Shown in pieces: positions 53,325 to 62,452 of a stretch of DNA of 64,000 nucleotides; within the stretch, counting starts at the first letter, position 1; the number at the start of each line of letters is the position of its first letter. Origin of the DNA: JBBQVS01 sp964250805. GTDB lineage: Bacteria > Chloroflexota > Ktedonobacteria > Ktedonobacterales > Ktedonobacteraceae. The notes under the pieces were generated by a model. That model was given only the letters and a program-made list of their open reading frames with translations, was not told where the DNA came from and made no database searches. The DNA is taken from positions 8,118 through 72,117 of the forward strand of contig CAXUHG010000013.1 in the NCBI GenBank assembly GCA_964250805.1, read 5' to 3'. The translations under genes were made by a program, and so were the position numbers.

Positions 53325-53831
53325 ATGAAGCAAGCCAAAAAAGCATATGTTCAGCTTAGTATCGAAGCCCAGAAAGCGTTATTTGTAGACGTTCATCATC
53401 GTAGTACGATTGAAGCGTGCGGCGTTTTGCTTGGCATGATAGATGAGCAAGGAAACTGGCACGTCGAGCAGGCGTATCCGTTACGCAATATTTTCACGTC
53501 GCCCGTCTATTTCGAGTTCGCGCCCGAAGACCTGCTGAGCGTTGAAATGGAGCATCCAGACAGCATTATTGGTGTCTATCATAGTCATCCAACGGGCTTC
53601 GCGGATGCTAGCAGTACGGATCGTGAAAATATGAAGCGTGTGAATAAAGAGCAACAGATTCCGTGGGTGTGGTGCATTATTCGCGGCCCCTTCAATGATG
53701 CATCGGAACAGAATCAGGGAGGACGCATTACACCACCGTTGATACACGCGTATCATCATTATGAGCAAGAGGGGTTGCTGAGAATTCCCATTCGTACTGA
53801 AGAGTCCGAAAATAATAAGACAAGTAGCTAA
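53325..53831 (+). CDS. JAMM/MPN+ (Mov34-type) metalloprotease-like protein
   Basis: A 168-residue protein. The JAMM zinc motif is complete: Glu in STIEACGVLLG, then HSHPTGFADASSTD (HxH, seven residues, Ser, two residues, Asp). In bacteria such proteins cleave isopeptide or ubiquitin-like/sulfur-carrier tails, e.g. CysO-cysteine hydrolysis by Mec. No ThiS-like carrier, E1-like or cysteine synthase gene is adjacent. The start is uncertain: 53325 fits the domain, while 53250 would add 25 residues. Confidence 0.83.
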   Translation: MKQAKKAYVQLSIEAQKALFVDVHHRSTIEACGVLLGMIDEQGNWHVEQAYPLRNIFTSPVYFEFAPEDLLSVEMEHPDSIIGVYHSHPTGFADASSTDRENMKRVNKEQQIPWVWCIIRGPFNDASEQNQGGRITPPLIHAYHHYEQEGLLRIPIRTEESENNKTSS

Positions 53832-53925
53832 TCCAGTAGTCAGTGCTTTTCAAATGCGTTATAATACGCCTCATAGGGCACATCGAAAGATGTAACTCAC
53901 TCCTAGAGCAAGGATGAAATCACAC

Positions 53926-55200
53926 ATGAAATGTCCAAGATGTGGAAATGAGGTTAGCGCAGACGAGGCATTCTGTGGGCAATGCGGCTTACCTACTGCA
54001 CCTCAAGCAGCACCTCCAACAGCAATGGTTCAGATGCCGCCCCCACAAAGTGGACACTTGAATTCGTATCCAACTCAGAGTGTTTCTGGACCACAAAATC
54101 CTGCAAATCAAGCACCATTTACCAATACCCAAAGCCCACCCTTGCAGCAACAATTCTCAGCACCGACACCGCCGACGCAGGCACCAGCTTCGCGTCAACA
54201 AACAGGCTTTTACCAGGACGCAACGGAAGCAATTTCGGTTCTTCCCAATAATCCCAATGTGCCACAGCAACAGCCATTTTCGCCTATGCCGCCAACATCC
54301 TATCCGCAACAAGGGACTCCTATCTCATATCCCCAAGGAACACCAGGACAATATAACTACCAGCCAAATCAGCAGCCTCTCTCGTCGCAGCCTCATGCCA
54401 TGCAGAGTGCGAATTATGCACGACAGGCGTACCCACCGCAACCAATGCAGACAAGTCAAAACTATACTCGCGACGGACGAAAAATACCTCTACCACCTCA
54501 GAAGCAGCAGAATGGTGCAATCGTCTTTATCGTCAGTATCTGTCTTGTCGTTGCGCTGCTGAGCGCGGTCGGAGTAGCAACGCTCTATGCTATGAGAAGT
54601 CACACTCCAACACCACAAAATCAGCCGGTACAAAGTGTTGCGCCAACAGCAACACTTGCTCCTACTCCGACACTCGCGCCAACAATGGCGCCAACTGATA
54701 CACCGATACCAACGGCGACCACGCCACCAGCAACACCGCCACCCGATACCAACTTTGTATATTGTGGGCAACCATGCGCGACTGATGGCTTCTCGACAGA
54801 ATATCCGCAGACGTGGGTAGCAGCACCACTCGCTTCTGGTACACAGGGAATACAATTTGCTAATCCTGCCGCCGTGGATCAATCGGCTGTTTTCAAAGCT
54901 CTGGGACCAACTGCAGGGGCACCAAATGATATTGTGCAGATGGACTTACAACAAAACTTTATGAGCAAGAGTGGCTATACCGTTGTCACTCCCAACTCTA
55001 CCGTGCATATCGGTGGAGAGACATGGTTTCGAGAGGTCATTACCTATCAAGGAACTGGGCAGACAGAATACGTCGAGGTATACGGCGATGTCCACCAGGG
55101 AAAGGGCTTTATCTTAGAGTTACAAGCCTCCCAGGATCAGTTTCCAGGAGTGAATACACAATACTTTGAAAATATCACGGGACGTTTCCTGTTTCTCTAA
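53926..55200 (+). CDS. zinc-ribbon, Pro/Gln-rich, single-pass membrane protein
   Basis: A 424-residue protein. MKCPRCGNEVSADEAFCGQCG is an N-terminal zinc ribbon with two CxxC pairs. A long Pro/Gln/Ser-rich cytoplasmic stretch (about 25-195) leads to a membrane helix (AIVFIVSICLVVALLSAVGV). A Thr/Pro-rich extracytoplasmic stalk follows, then a C-terminal domain beginning FVYCGQPCATDGFSTEYP that resembles the PsbP/YqiJ-type lipoprotein-like fold of surface proteins. The ATG at 53926 is chosen with AAGGATG nine bases upstream. It is perhaps an envelope sensor; function is unknown. Confidence 0.7.
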   Translation: MKCPRCGNEVSADEAFCGQCGLPTAPQAAPPTAMVQMPPPQSGHLNSYPTQSVSGPQNPANQAPFTNTQSPPLQQQFSAPTPPTQAPASRQQTGFYQDATEAISVLPNNPNVPQQQPFSPMPPTSYPQQGTPISYPQGTPGQYNYQPNQQPLSSQPHAMQSANYARQAYPPQPMQTSQNYTRDGRKIPLPPQKQQNGAIVFIVSICLVVALLSAVGVATLYAMRSHTPTPQNQPVQSVAPTATLAPTPTLAPTMAPTDTPIPTATTPPATPPPDTNFVYCGQPCATDGFSTEYPQTWVAAPLASGTQGIQFANPAAVDQSAVFKALGPTAGAPNDIVQMDLQQNFMSKSGYTVVTPNSTVHIGGETWFREVITYQGTGQTEYVEVYGDVHQGKGFILELQASQDQFPGVNTQYFENITGRFLFL

Positions 55201-55224
55201 CGGTGTACGATTCGACGATATTTT

Positions 55225-55356
55225 GTAGGGACCAGATGTATCACGTCCGCCGCGTGATTTATCACGCGAGATCGTATCCAGTACGGCTTGTATCTGTGTT
55301 TCATGAGGATTTCGCTCAATGAATTGAGCAACGGACGCGATACATCTGGTCCCTAC
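55225..55356. repeat. dispersed palindromic element, GTAGGGRCC family
   Basis: 25-bp arms at 55225-55249 and 55332-55356 with one mismatch. A nested perfect hairpin CGCGTGAT/ATCACGCG lies at 55251-55268. Confidence 0.82.
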
Positions 55357-55407
55357 GGAAAATCGCCAAATAGAGATGGGAAGAATGATAAATAGATCGG
55401 AAAACTT

Positions 55408-56913
55408 ATGAGGTACTTTCTCATCGCGCTGGTTTGCATAAGTGGTATGACGAGCTTGGCTCTCGAAATGTGTGCGGAACGCTTGATGGAGCCATACTTT
55501 GGCACTTCGTTACTTGTATGGGCAAGCCTCATTGGGCTAATTTTGCTGTACCTTACCGTAGGCTATTTCGTGGGTGGAAGGTTGGCTGACCGCCATCCAT
55601 CACCACAGGTGCTGTGTATTGTCACGGCGTTAGCGGCACTCGCAACCTCGATTCTTCCGCTGGTCAGTCAGGGTATTCTCAATTGGTCGGTGACAGGGCT
55701 GTCAGAGGTATCAGTTAGCATTTTCGCCAGTTCGCTGGTCGGGACGATTCTGCTGTTCGCAATTCCGGTTACGTTGCTTGGTATCGTCTCACCATTCGCG
55801 ATTCGTCTGCTCACAAAAGATGTCACACAGAGCGGACGCACCAGTGGCTCCCTCTATGCTATTTCGACCTTTGGCAGTATCCTCGGCGCATTCCTCCCCG
55901 TTCTCTGGCTGATACCTACCTTTGGTGTACGCCGTACTCTGCTTCTCTTCGGTGCATTACTGTTCGCGGCATCACTATGGGGGTTGCGTCCGTTGTGGCG
56001 ACCCTCGTTCTTGCTTGTGCTGCTCGCGCTATTTTTACCTCTGGGACCGCTCAAAAATATCCCAAACTTGATTTATGACAAAGAGTCGTACTATAATTAT
56101 ATTCAGGTTACACAGCAAAGCGATGGCACACGAGAACTCATATTGAATGAGGGACAGGCGATACACTCGGTATACTATCCCGACCCCAACACTGTGTTGA
56201 CGGGCTGGTACTGGGACTATTTTCTCGCGGCTCCCTATTTCAATGCGGGATTCACGCCAGATAAGTTGCATCGCGTCGGCATTATTGGGCTGGCGGGCGG
56301 CACTATCGCGCATCAATTTACAAAGGTGTACGGTCCTGTTGCGATAGATGGCGTGGAGATCGACCCAACGATTGTAGATGTGGGGCGACACTATTTCGGG
56401 ATGAACGAGCCGAATCTACATGTACATATCGAAGATGGACGCACGTATCTCAACACAACGCACGAAACGTATGATGTCGTCGCCGTTGACGCCTATCAGC
56501 AACCATACATTCCGTTTCAACTGACGACGCGCGAATTTTTCACGTCGATCCGTTCGCATATGTCGGCACAAGGAGTTGTGGCAATCAATACAGGACATAC
56601 GCTGCATGACTTTCGGCTCGTACAAGCATTCATTAATACCATGAGTCAGGTATTTCCCAGCGTTTACGTTTTCAACGTTCCAGGGACTTTCAACACCGAG
56701 GTTATGGGAACAATGCAGAGAACCTCGATAGACACATTTCGTTCCAATCTCGCTAAGTTTCCCCCAACGACGGTTATGGGGCAAGTAGCCAGCGAAGTCG
56801 TGCCAGTGGTGGCACGAGGGCGTTCCGATGGCGGACTCGTTTTCAGTGATGATCGCGCACCTATCGAACAGATTACGGATCAACTATTGCTGAATTACAT
56901 TCAGCAGCCTTGA
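55408..56913 (+). CDS. membrane-fused spermidine synthase-like protein
   Basis: A 501-residue protein. Residues 1-215 contain about seven membrane helices of the SpeE-associated transporter-like type (LALEMCAERLMEPYFGTSLLVWASLIG). The C-terminal half is a Rossmann methyltransferase-like aminopropyltransferase domain: GIIGLAGGTIAHQF, GVEIDPTIVDVGRHYF, IEDGRTYL and VDAYQQPYIPF. The acidic active-site Asp is retained in VAVDAY. Many such fusions are annotated as spermidine synthase, but the true substrate is unproven. It follows a palindromic repeat and lies about 100 bases before purA. Confidence 0.82.
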   Translation: MRYFLIALVCISGMTSLALEMCAERLMEPYFGTSLLVWASLIGLILLYLTVGYFVGGRLADRHPSPQVLCIVTALAALATSILPLVSQGILNWSVTGLSEVSVSIFASSLVGTILLFAIPVTLLGIVSPFAIRLLTKDVTQSGRTSGSLYAISTFGSILGAFLPVLWLIPTFGVRRTLLLFGALLFAASLWGLRPLWRPSFLLVLLALFLPLGPLKNIPNLIYDKESYYNYIQVTQQSDGTRELILNEGQAIHSVYYPDPNTVLTGWYWDYFLAAPYFNAGFTPDKLHRVGIIGLAGGTIAHQFTKVYGPVAIDGVEIDPTIVDVGRHYFGMNEPNLHVHIEDGRTYLNTTHETYDVVAVDAYQQPYIPFQLTTREFFTSIRSHMSAQGVVAINTGHTLHDFRLVQAFINTMSQVFPSVYVFNVPGTFNTEVMGTMQRTSIDTFRSNLAKFPPTTVMGQVASEVVPVVARGRSDGGLVFSDDRAPIEQITDQLLLNYIQQP

Positions 56914-57013
56914 CAGTCGAGGCTTTGAGGTTGTAATGTGACACGGGCTATGTGCCCTTTACAAACACACATCAACAAATCAGAAGCACTAGGAAACCGA
57001 GAGGAATTTAATT

Positions 57014-58342
57014 ATGGTGGTAGTTGCAGTTATCGGAGCGCAATGGGGCGACGAAGGCAAAGGGAAAATCGTAGACGAACTTTCCATGCATGCAGATTTT
57101 GTAGTACGGTATCAGGGTGGTAACAATGCTGGTCATCGCGTTGTGCATGAGAAGGGTGAGTTCGCGTTTCGTCTTGTCCCATCCGGTATTCTCTACCCCA
57201 ACACAACCTGCATTATCGGCAATGGGGTTGTTGTTGATCCCAAGGGACTCATTCAAGAGATGAACGAGCTACAAAGTAAAGGCATAGATGTCTCGCGGCT
57301 CTACATCAGCGAACGCGCCCATGTCGTGATGCCATATCACTTTCTGTTAGATCGTATGGAGGAGGAGGCACGCGGAGCCGATAAGATCGACAGTACACAG
57401 CGTGGTATCGGACCCGCCTACGTCGATAAACATGCGCGGACAGGCATTCGGATGGCAGACTTGCTCGATGTAGACACATTCCGCGCCAAACTCTCCACGA
57501 TTCTCGTCCACAAAAATCGGATGCTCACCCAAATTTATGGACAACCCCCCCTTTCACTCGAAGAAATTCACGGCGAATATTTTGCCTACGGGCTACAACT
57601 GCGCTCGCATATTGCGGATACACAAAATATGTTGCATGATGCGCTCTTTGAGCAAAAGACTATTCTACTCGAAGGGGCACAGGGCGCATTGCTGGATATA
57701 GATTTCGGTACCTACCCCTTTGTGACCTCATCTTCAACGATGGCTGCCAACTCCGCTGTTGGTGCAGGACTGCCTGCACGCTCCTTAGACCGTGTGCTTG
57801 GCGTGTACAAGGCATATATCACGAGAGTTGGCAGTGGTCCAATGCCAACGGGTCTCTTCGATGAGGTTGGGCGCGAAATGCGGGATCGTGGTCATGAATA
57901 TGGCACGAACACAGGACGTGAGCGGCGTTGTGGCTGGTTCGATGCTGTCGCTGGTCGCTTCGTTGCTCAGATCAACGGCCTGGACGCCGCGATCATCACG
58001 AAGCTCGATGTACTCGACACCTTTCCCATCATCAAAATCTGTACCGCCTACAGTCTATACGGTAAAGTAGTACACAGTCTGCCCGCCACGCTTAGTGACC
58101 TTGCCGCCTGTGAACCCATTTATGAGGAAATGGAAGGCTGGCAATGTAGCACAACAGGCATTAGCACTTATGAGGAGCTACCAATGGCAGCAAAGAAATA
58201 CCTGCGTCGCCTGGAAGAACTATTACAGACGCCAATTGCGAAAATATCGGTTAGCCCACAGCGCGGCAGAACTATTGAGCTACAAAACGTACTCGCCAAG
58301 CCTGAGCAAATTATAGGCTATCCGAGGAACGCAATGCGCTAA
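57014..58342 (+). CDS. purA: adenylosuccinate synthetase
   Basis: GTP-dependent enzyme joining IMP and aspartate in AMP synthesis. Its 442 residues are normal length. The GTP/IMP loop GAQWGDEGKGKIVD (catalytic Asp), the NNAGHRVV segment with His, STQRGIGPAYVDKHAR, the EGAQGALLDIDFGTYPFVTSS segment and GTNTGRERRCGWFD (Arg ligands) are all intact. It has GAGGAATT upstream of the start. It is followed 32 bases later by a methyltransferase gene, probably in one operon. Confidence 0.97.
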   Translation: MVVVAVIGAQWGDEGKGKIVDELSMHADFVVRYQGGNNAGHRVVHEKGEFAFRLVPSGILYPNTTCIIGNGVVVDPKGLIQEMNELQSKGIDVSRLYISERAHVVMPYHFLLDRMEEEARGADKIDSTQRGIGPAYVDKHARTGIRMADLLDVDTFRAKLSTILVHKNRMLTQIYGQPPLSLEEIHGEYFAYGLQLRSHIADTQNMLHDALFEQKTILLEGAQGALLDIDFGTYPFVTSSSTMAANSAVGAGLPARSLDRVLGVYKAYITRVGSGPMPTGLFDEVGREMRDRGHEYGTNTGRERRCGWFDAVAGRFVAQINGLDAAIITKLDVLDTFPIIKICTAYSLYGKVVHSLPATLSDLAACEPIYEEMEGWQCSTTGISTYEELPMAAKKYLRRLEELLQTPIAKISVSPQRGRTIELQNVLAKPEQIIGYPRNAMR

Positions 58343-58374
58343 ACTTATCTTTAATTAGGAAGGGACAGAATGTA

Positions 58375-59226
58375 ATGTCGGAGGCAGGCCACTCATTCCA
58401 AGAAAACACCTATATCTTCAACGCCGAAAGTGCGGCGGAGATGACTAGGCTTATGATGCAAGATCGTGTGATAACCAACGAAATGAGAGGTTTGCTTCCT
58501 GACGCTATTGATCCTGCTACGATACACAAAGTGCTTGACCTCGCCTGTGGTCCTGGTGGATGGGCACTTGACGTTGCATATGCTTATAAGCACATGGAAG
58601 TAGTGGGAATTGATCTTAGTGAAAAAATGGTTAACTACGCAAATAGTAGGAAATGGCCTAGTGCTACCTTTCGTATAATGGATATACGTCAACCATTAGA
58701 TTTCGCGGATAACACGTTCGACTTTGTAAATGCTCGTCTTCTGCTCACTTTTATGCCCAAAGAAGCTTGGCCTCAACTTCTCGAAGAGTGTATGCGCATC
58801 ACACGTCCAGGAGGGTTTGTACGCCTTACAGAGAGCGAAGCAGCCGTCAGCAACAGTCCCGCATTCGAGAAGATACAGGTGATGACAGCGCATTCTCTCT
58901 ATCTCACAGGTAGAACGTTTTCGCCAATTGGCTCACAAATTGGTATCACTCCAATGCTTGGTAGTTTTCTACGTAATGCTGGGTATCAAAACATTCAACA
59001 CACAGCATTTGCAATTGACTTTTCTGCCGATGGTGATGCTTATGGAGCTATGTATCAAACGTTCCAGATTGGCTTTCTGCTCTCTCAACCATTTCTCCTT
59101 AAAATGAATCCTATTAATGAAACCGAGCTAGTAGAATTATGCAGTACAGCAATACAAGAGATGCAAGCTGCTGATTTTCGAGCTGTCTGGTATTGCTTGA
59201 GCGTCTGGGGAAACAAACCTGTGTAG
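58375..59226 (+). CDS. class I SAM-dependent methyltransferase
   Basis: A 283-residue protein. Motif I is VLDLACGPGGWALDVA, followed by VVGIDLSEKMVNYAN (motif post I) and FDFVNARLLLTFM, EECMRITRPGGFVRLTE (motif III region). It is typical of UbiE/MPBQ-like small-molecule methyltransferases. It has GAAGGGA upstream. It sits after purA in the same direction. The substrate is unknown. Confidence 0.9.
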   Translation: MSEAGHSFQENTYIFNAESAAEMTRLMMQDRVITNEMRGLLPDAIDPATIHKVLDLACGPGGWALDVAYAYKHMEVVGIDLSEKMVNYANSRKWPSATFRIMDIRQPLDFADNTFDFVNARLLLTFMPKEAWPQLLEECMRITRPGGFVRLTESEAAVSNSPAFEKIQVMTAHSLYLTGRTFSPIGSQIGITPMLGSFLRNAGYQNIQHTAFAIDFSADGDAYGAMYQTFQIGFLLSQPFLLKMNPINETELVELCSTAIQEMQAADFRAVWYCLSVWGNKPV

Positions 59227-59263
59227 AAAGTGGAAAGACGTAAATCTTTCCAAAATCTTTACC

Positions 59264-60239
59264 ATATTTTCGTTGTCATTGCTCCTTATGGCACCGACCC
59301 ACTTGATCAAGGGGTTGCTACCGAGATCACCTTGGATGTAGAGTATGCTCATGCCGTCGCTCCACTCGCTACCATTGACTGCTCTTGACACCAGCAGGAA
59401 CGGCAACAACTACTTCAGACCTGTATGCCAACTTCCTCAAGGGCGTTTCCTATGCCGTCGATAACAAGCTCGGCGATGATATCTCAATGAGCTATGGTTT
59501 CCCAGAGACGTGTATCAGTCCTGTAGTTGCTGCCAAGTCGCATGCAATCTTTGCCAAAGCTGCCGCCGAACATATCACGTCTATCGCTTCTGCCGGCGAT
59601 AGTGGCGCAACTACTCCCAACTGCGCCTTTACCGACTACTTCTCACATCGCTCCAGTTCTTTCCCCGCTGTAGAGCCAGATGTGTTAAGCGTTGGTGGTA
59701 CATACCTCGATACCAAAAACGACGGCACCTATCTTGGTGAAACAGCCTGGACTCAGGTCTCGACCAATCCAGATAATGGTGCTGGTGGTGGTGGCTTCAG
59801 CAAGACCTATGAGAAACCTAAATATCAGGTAAAGGCCAACATCCACGATTCAGGACGTGGCATCCCTGATGTCTCCTATAATGGCGACCCACGTAGCGGC
59901 GTGATTCTCCTGTGTACCTCTTGTGGTACAGGCACACTTCTCGTCGTTGGTGGAACCAGTGCAGGTGCTCCGCAGTGGGCTGGCATTGTTGCTCTGGGTT
60001 CACAGTATGCAGGACATAAACTGGGCTTCATTAACCCTGCACTGTACAAGCTCTATGAAAGTTCTGCGTACAGCACTGCATTCCACGACATCACCATTGG
60101 CAACAACTCGTACCAGTTCACGAATGCTTCAAACAACCCTGTCACAGTTCTTGGCTTCCCCGCTTTACGTGGTTGGGACGCTGTAACGGGTATCGGAACT
60201 CCCATTGTGTCGAAACTCATTCCGCTTCTTGCTAAATAA
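59264..60239 (+). pseudogene. S53 (sedolisin) peptidase, 5'-truncated and frameshifted
   Basis: The first recognisable part, FVVIAPYGTDPLDQGVATEITLDVEYAHAVAPLATID, holds the catalytic Glu and Asp (E...D) of sedolisins. It then hits TGA at 59386-59388. Adding one base near 59379 would restore the frame to LLLTPAGTATTT and the rest, which carries the oxyanion Asp (ASAGDSG) and the nucleophile Ser in GGTSAGAPQWAG. The signal peptide and propeptide are missing upstream. It is therefore a decayed or partially deleted secreted acid protease gene. The C-terminal domain end (RGWDAVTGIGTP) is complete, followed by a hairpin terminator. Confidence 0.82.
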
Positions 60240-60256
60240 GGCTTCGATACTCCTAC

Positions 60257-60293
60257 AAAAATGGCGTGTGACTCGCAAGTCACACGCCATTTT
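60257..60293. terminator. bidirectional hairpin terminator
   Basis: AAAATGGCGTGTGACT (60257-60272) and its complement (60278-60293) around CGCAA, with A and T runs at the ends. It lies between the convergent S53 and BNR-ricin genes. Confidence 0.88.
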
Positions 60294-60308
60294 CAGTGTT
60301 CCCCTCCT

Positions 60309-61889
60309 CTATGGCAAAGAATAGACCTGAGGCCACAAATTGTTACAATCCCAGATTTGCAGTTGTGTCCCATCGTTGGTATTGCCAGCGGGATCGTCCA
60401 GACAACGACCTGATTGTGGATTGAGCAGGGAGCCATTGGATTGCGGTACCCATTGCTGACCACCAACGCCGTTGCAGTCCCACAATTGCACTTTGGTTCC
60501 AGCAGCAGTGCCATTGCCTACAATATCAAGGCATTTGCCCAAAGCCTGCAGTGTACCGTTAGAGGCAACTGTCCAGGATTGGGCATTGCCGCCGTTACAA
60601 TCCCATAGTTGAACGGGAGTACCACTTGTCGAGTTCGCGCCTGCAACGTCCACACATTTGCCACCCGGAGCACCAATCGGACCTGACGACGCATTTATCG
60701 TAGGTGTAGGGGCGGAGCCAATCAACATTTGACACGATCCACTGCCGTTGAACGAGCCTACAGCTTCTAACAAGCTCGTTCCATCATTTGATGGTAGAAG
60801 AGTCGTAGAATAATTCGCGCAGTGATCGCCTCCACTAGGAACATTCACGCTAACCGGAGCAACCTCTGCATACCATGTCCCTTGCCCCGAAAGGTCTGTT
60901 GTGACAAACACTGTGTTACCGCTCTGATGCCCATTTGTACCATTCTCAAGGTACTTCCCAACGAGAATCAACTCGCCATTTGAGCCTCCTACCGGACTCC
61001 ACGCCAATCCAGGTGAACTGACATAATAGCTACCGTCGCTTGCATGCACTTCGGTACTCAGATTAGAAGCTGTGCCCCAGTTGTCACCGTCTGGCGATGT
61101 GCGGACATGCACCGAACAACCGGGATTGCCACAAACTTCATAGGCCATTACGTAACTTCCCGTTGGCAATTTGACGACTCGTGCCATCCCTGGTCGTGCG
61201 TTTCCATCATTGACGGCAACATCATAGACCTCCGAACTCCACGTAGCACCACCATCAGTCGAAACCTCATGGCCTAGCAACTGATTATAGCCGTCGGACT
61301 GATGACGTTCATCAGAGAAGTAAGCGACAAGGTTGCCGGAGCTATCAATAGCAAATTCTGGCTCCCATAGACCCAAGACATTGCCTTGTCCGCCTGTCGC
61401 AATAGAACCGCGATGCGTCCAGCTATTGCCTATATCCGTACTCACATAGAGTTCGATAGTTTTGCCTGCACCTTCCGTTAATGCAAGCAAGATAGCACCC
61501 GCAGGAAGATTTCCCATCGAATTCGGTAGTTCAAAAAGGCCGGGACAACACTGTCCTGAACCGATATTTGGAGCGGTTAGTGGAGACCAGGTGCTGCCGT
61601 TGTCAGTGCTTTTATAGGGCACGAAGCCATCGGAGATAGCAATCAGAGTACCATTCGCGCTTCCATTGTGTGCTAAACGAATGACTCGTGGATAATCAAT
61701 TGCCGATGAGCCAACAGTAACTGCAGCATCGGCATGAGCTTTAGATATTCCAACACTGTTGAAACTGAAGTAAGTTAATGATAAAACAAGTGCTACAAGA
61801 ACGAGCAGAAACATGATTCCGCCGATAGAGAACAAACGGCGTCTCTTGCGACTCGACTTATGTCCTACCTCTGTTGATGGTATTTCCAT
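60309..61889 (-). CDS. secreted BNR (sialidase-like) protein with ricin-type lectin domain
   Basis: A 526-residue protein. A basic N-terminus with a membrane helix (about residues 22-45) suggests export. Residues 55-390 form a six-blade-like sialidase superfamily propeller with Asp-box turns (STDNGSTWSPL, STDIGNSWTHRG, STDGGATWSSE) and a DYPRVIRL start. The last 130 residues are a ricin B-type beta trefoil with GKCVDVAG, QLWDCNGG-AQSW and GKCLDIVG, QLWDCNG-GQQW repeats, typical of carbohydrate-binding modules. It is likely an extracellular glycan-active enzyme. AAAGGATG precedes the ATG. Confidence 0.85.
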   Translation of the reverse strand: MEIPSTEVGHKSSRKRRRLFSIGGIMFLLVLVALVLSLTYFSFNSVGISKAHADAAVTVGSSAIDYPRVIRLAHNGSANGTLIAISDGFVPYKSTDNGSTWSPLTAPNIGSGQCCPGLFELPNSMGNLPAGAILLALTEGAGKTIELYVSTDIGNSWTHRGSIATGGQGNVLGLWEPEFAIDSSGNLVAYFSDERHQSDGYNQLLGHEVSTDGGATWSSEVYDVAVNDGNARPGMARVVKLPTGSYVMAYEVCGNPGCSVHVRTSPDGDNWGTASNLSTEVHASDGSYYVSSPGLAWSPVGGSNGELILVGKYLENGTNGHQSGNTVFVTTDLSGQGTWYAEVAPVSVNVPSGGDHCANYSTTLLPSNDGTSLLEAVGSFNGSGSCQMLIGSAPTPTINASSGPIGAPGGKCVDVAGANSTSGTPVQLWDCNGGNAQSWTVASNGTLQALGKCLDIVGNGTAAGTKVQLWDCNGVGGQQWVPQSNGSLLNPQSGRCLDDPAGNTNDGTQLQIWDCNNLWPQVYSLP

Positions 61890-62452
61890 TTGACATCCTT
61901 TCGTAGTATTACTAGTAAATACGTTGACGAGTAGTGCGGAACACCGCTTGTACCTACAAGGCTAAAGAACAATCTCTCCCGATAAGTGCTTTACTCTGTG
62001 TTTCTATCACTGAGCGCGAAATGTATGAACGTGTATCGCGTTTTACCGCTAGGAAATATCTTAAACCTTGATGCATGTACACAAAAGCAGAATGCCTTGT
62101 GTTATTGATACACGCAAAGTATAGCAGAACGTCAATGAAACTTTGCAAACATCGGTTATGATTTGGTAGTAACGTCCTATATCAGGTGAAGATTTCTCAA
62201 CTGACATAGAAAAAATGAGAGAAAAGTTCTAGCAGTATAACCCGCTAACTTGCGAACACGCTCAAATTGAACGAGGGTTTAATTCTTGTTATGGCTAATT
62301 GATTAAGTAAAGTATAAAGTATAATGCTTGAAAAAGTCAATGCCTATATGGAAGAATAAGAGGTGCAAGATAGAGAGCGTGTGCGTTCTCTCTATCTTGC
62401 ACCTCTTATTCTTCCATAACATCTTTGCTTAGGAAGTATGCAAAGTAAAAGA
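61890..62452. other. long intergenic region upstream of the BNR-ricin gene
   Basis: AT-rich leader of the BNR-ricin gene (minus strand). It contains the motif CTATATCAGGTGAAGATTTC (about 62178-62197), related to one upstream of the other BNR gene, and the palindrome at 62347-62418. No gene is seen. Confidence 0.5.
62347..62418. terminator. perfect 31-bp-arm hairpin after the radical SAM gene
   Basis: Arms at 62347-62377 and 62388-62418 with a 10-base loop, 35 bases beyond the extended stop of the radical SAM gene. Probably its terminator, although the T-run is weak. Confidence 0.75.

Noticed and set aside
54490..54882. Minus-strand Trp/Arg-rich open frame
   Set aside because: Antisense shadow of the Thr/Pro-rich stalk of the zinc-ribbon membrane protein.
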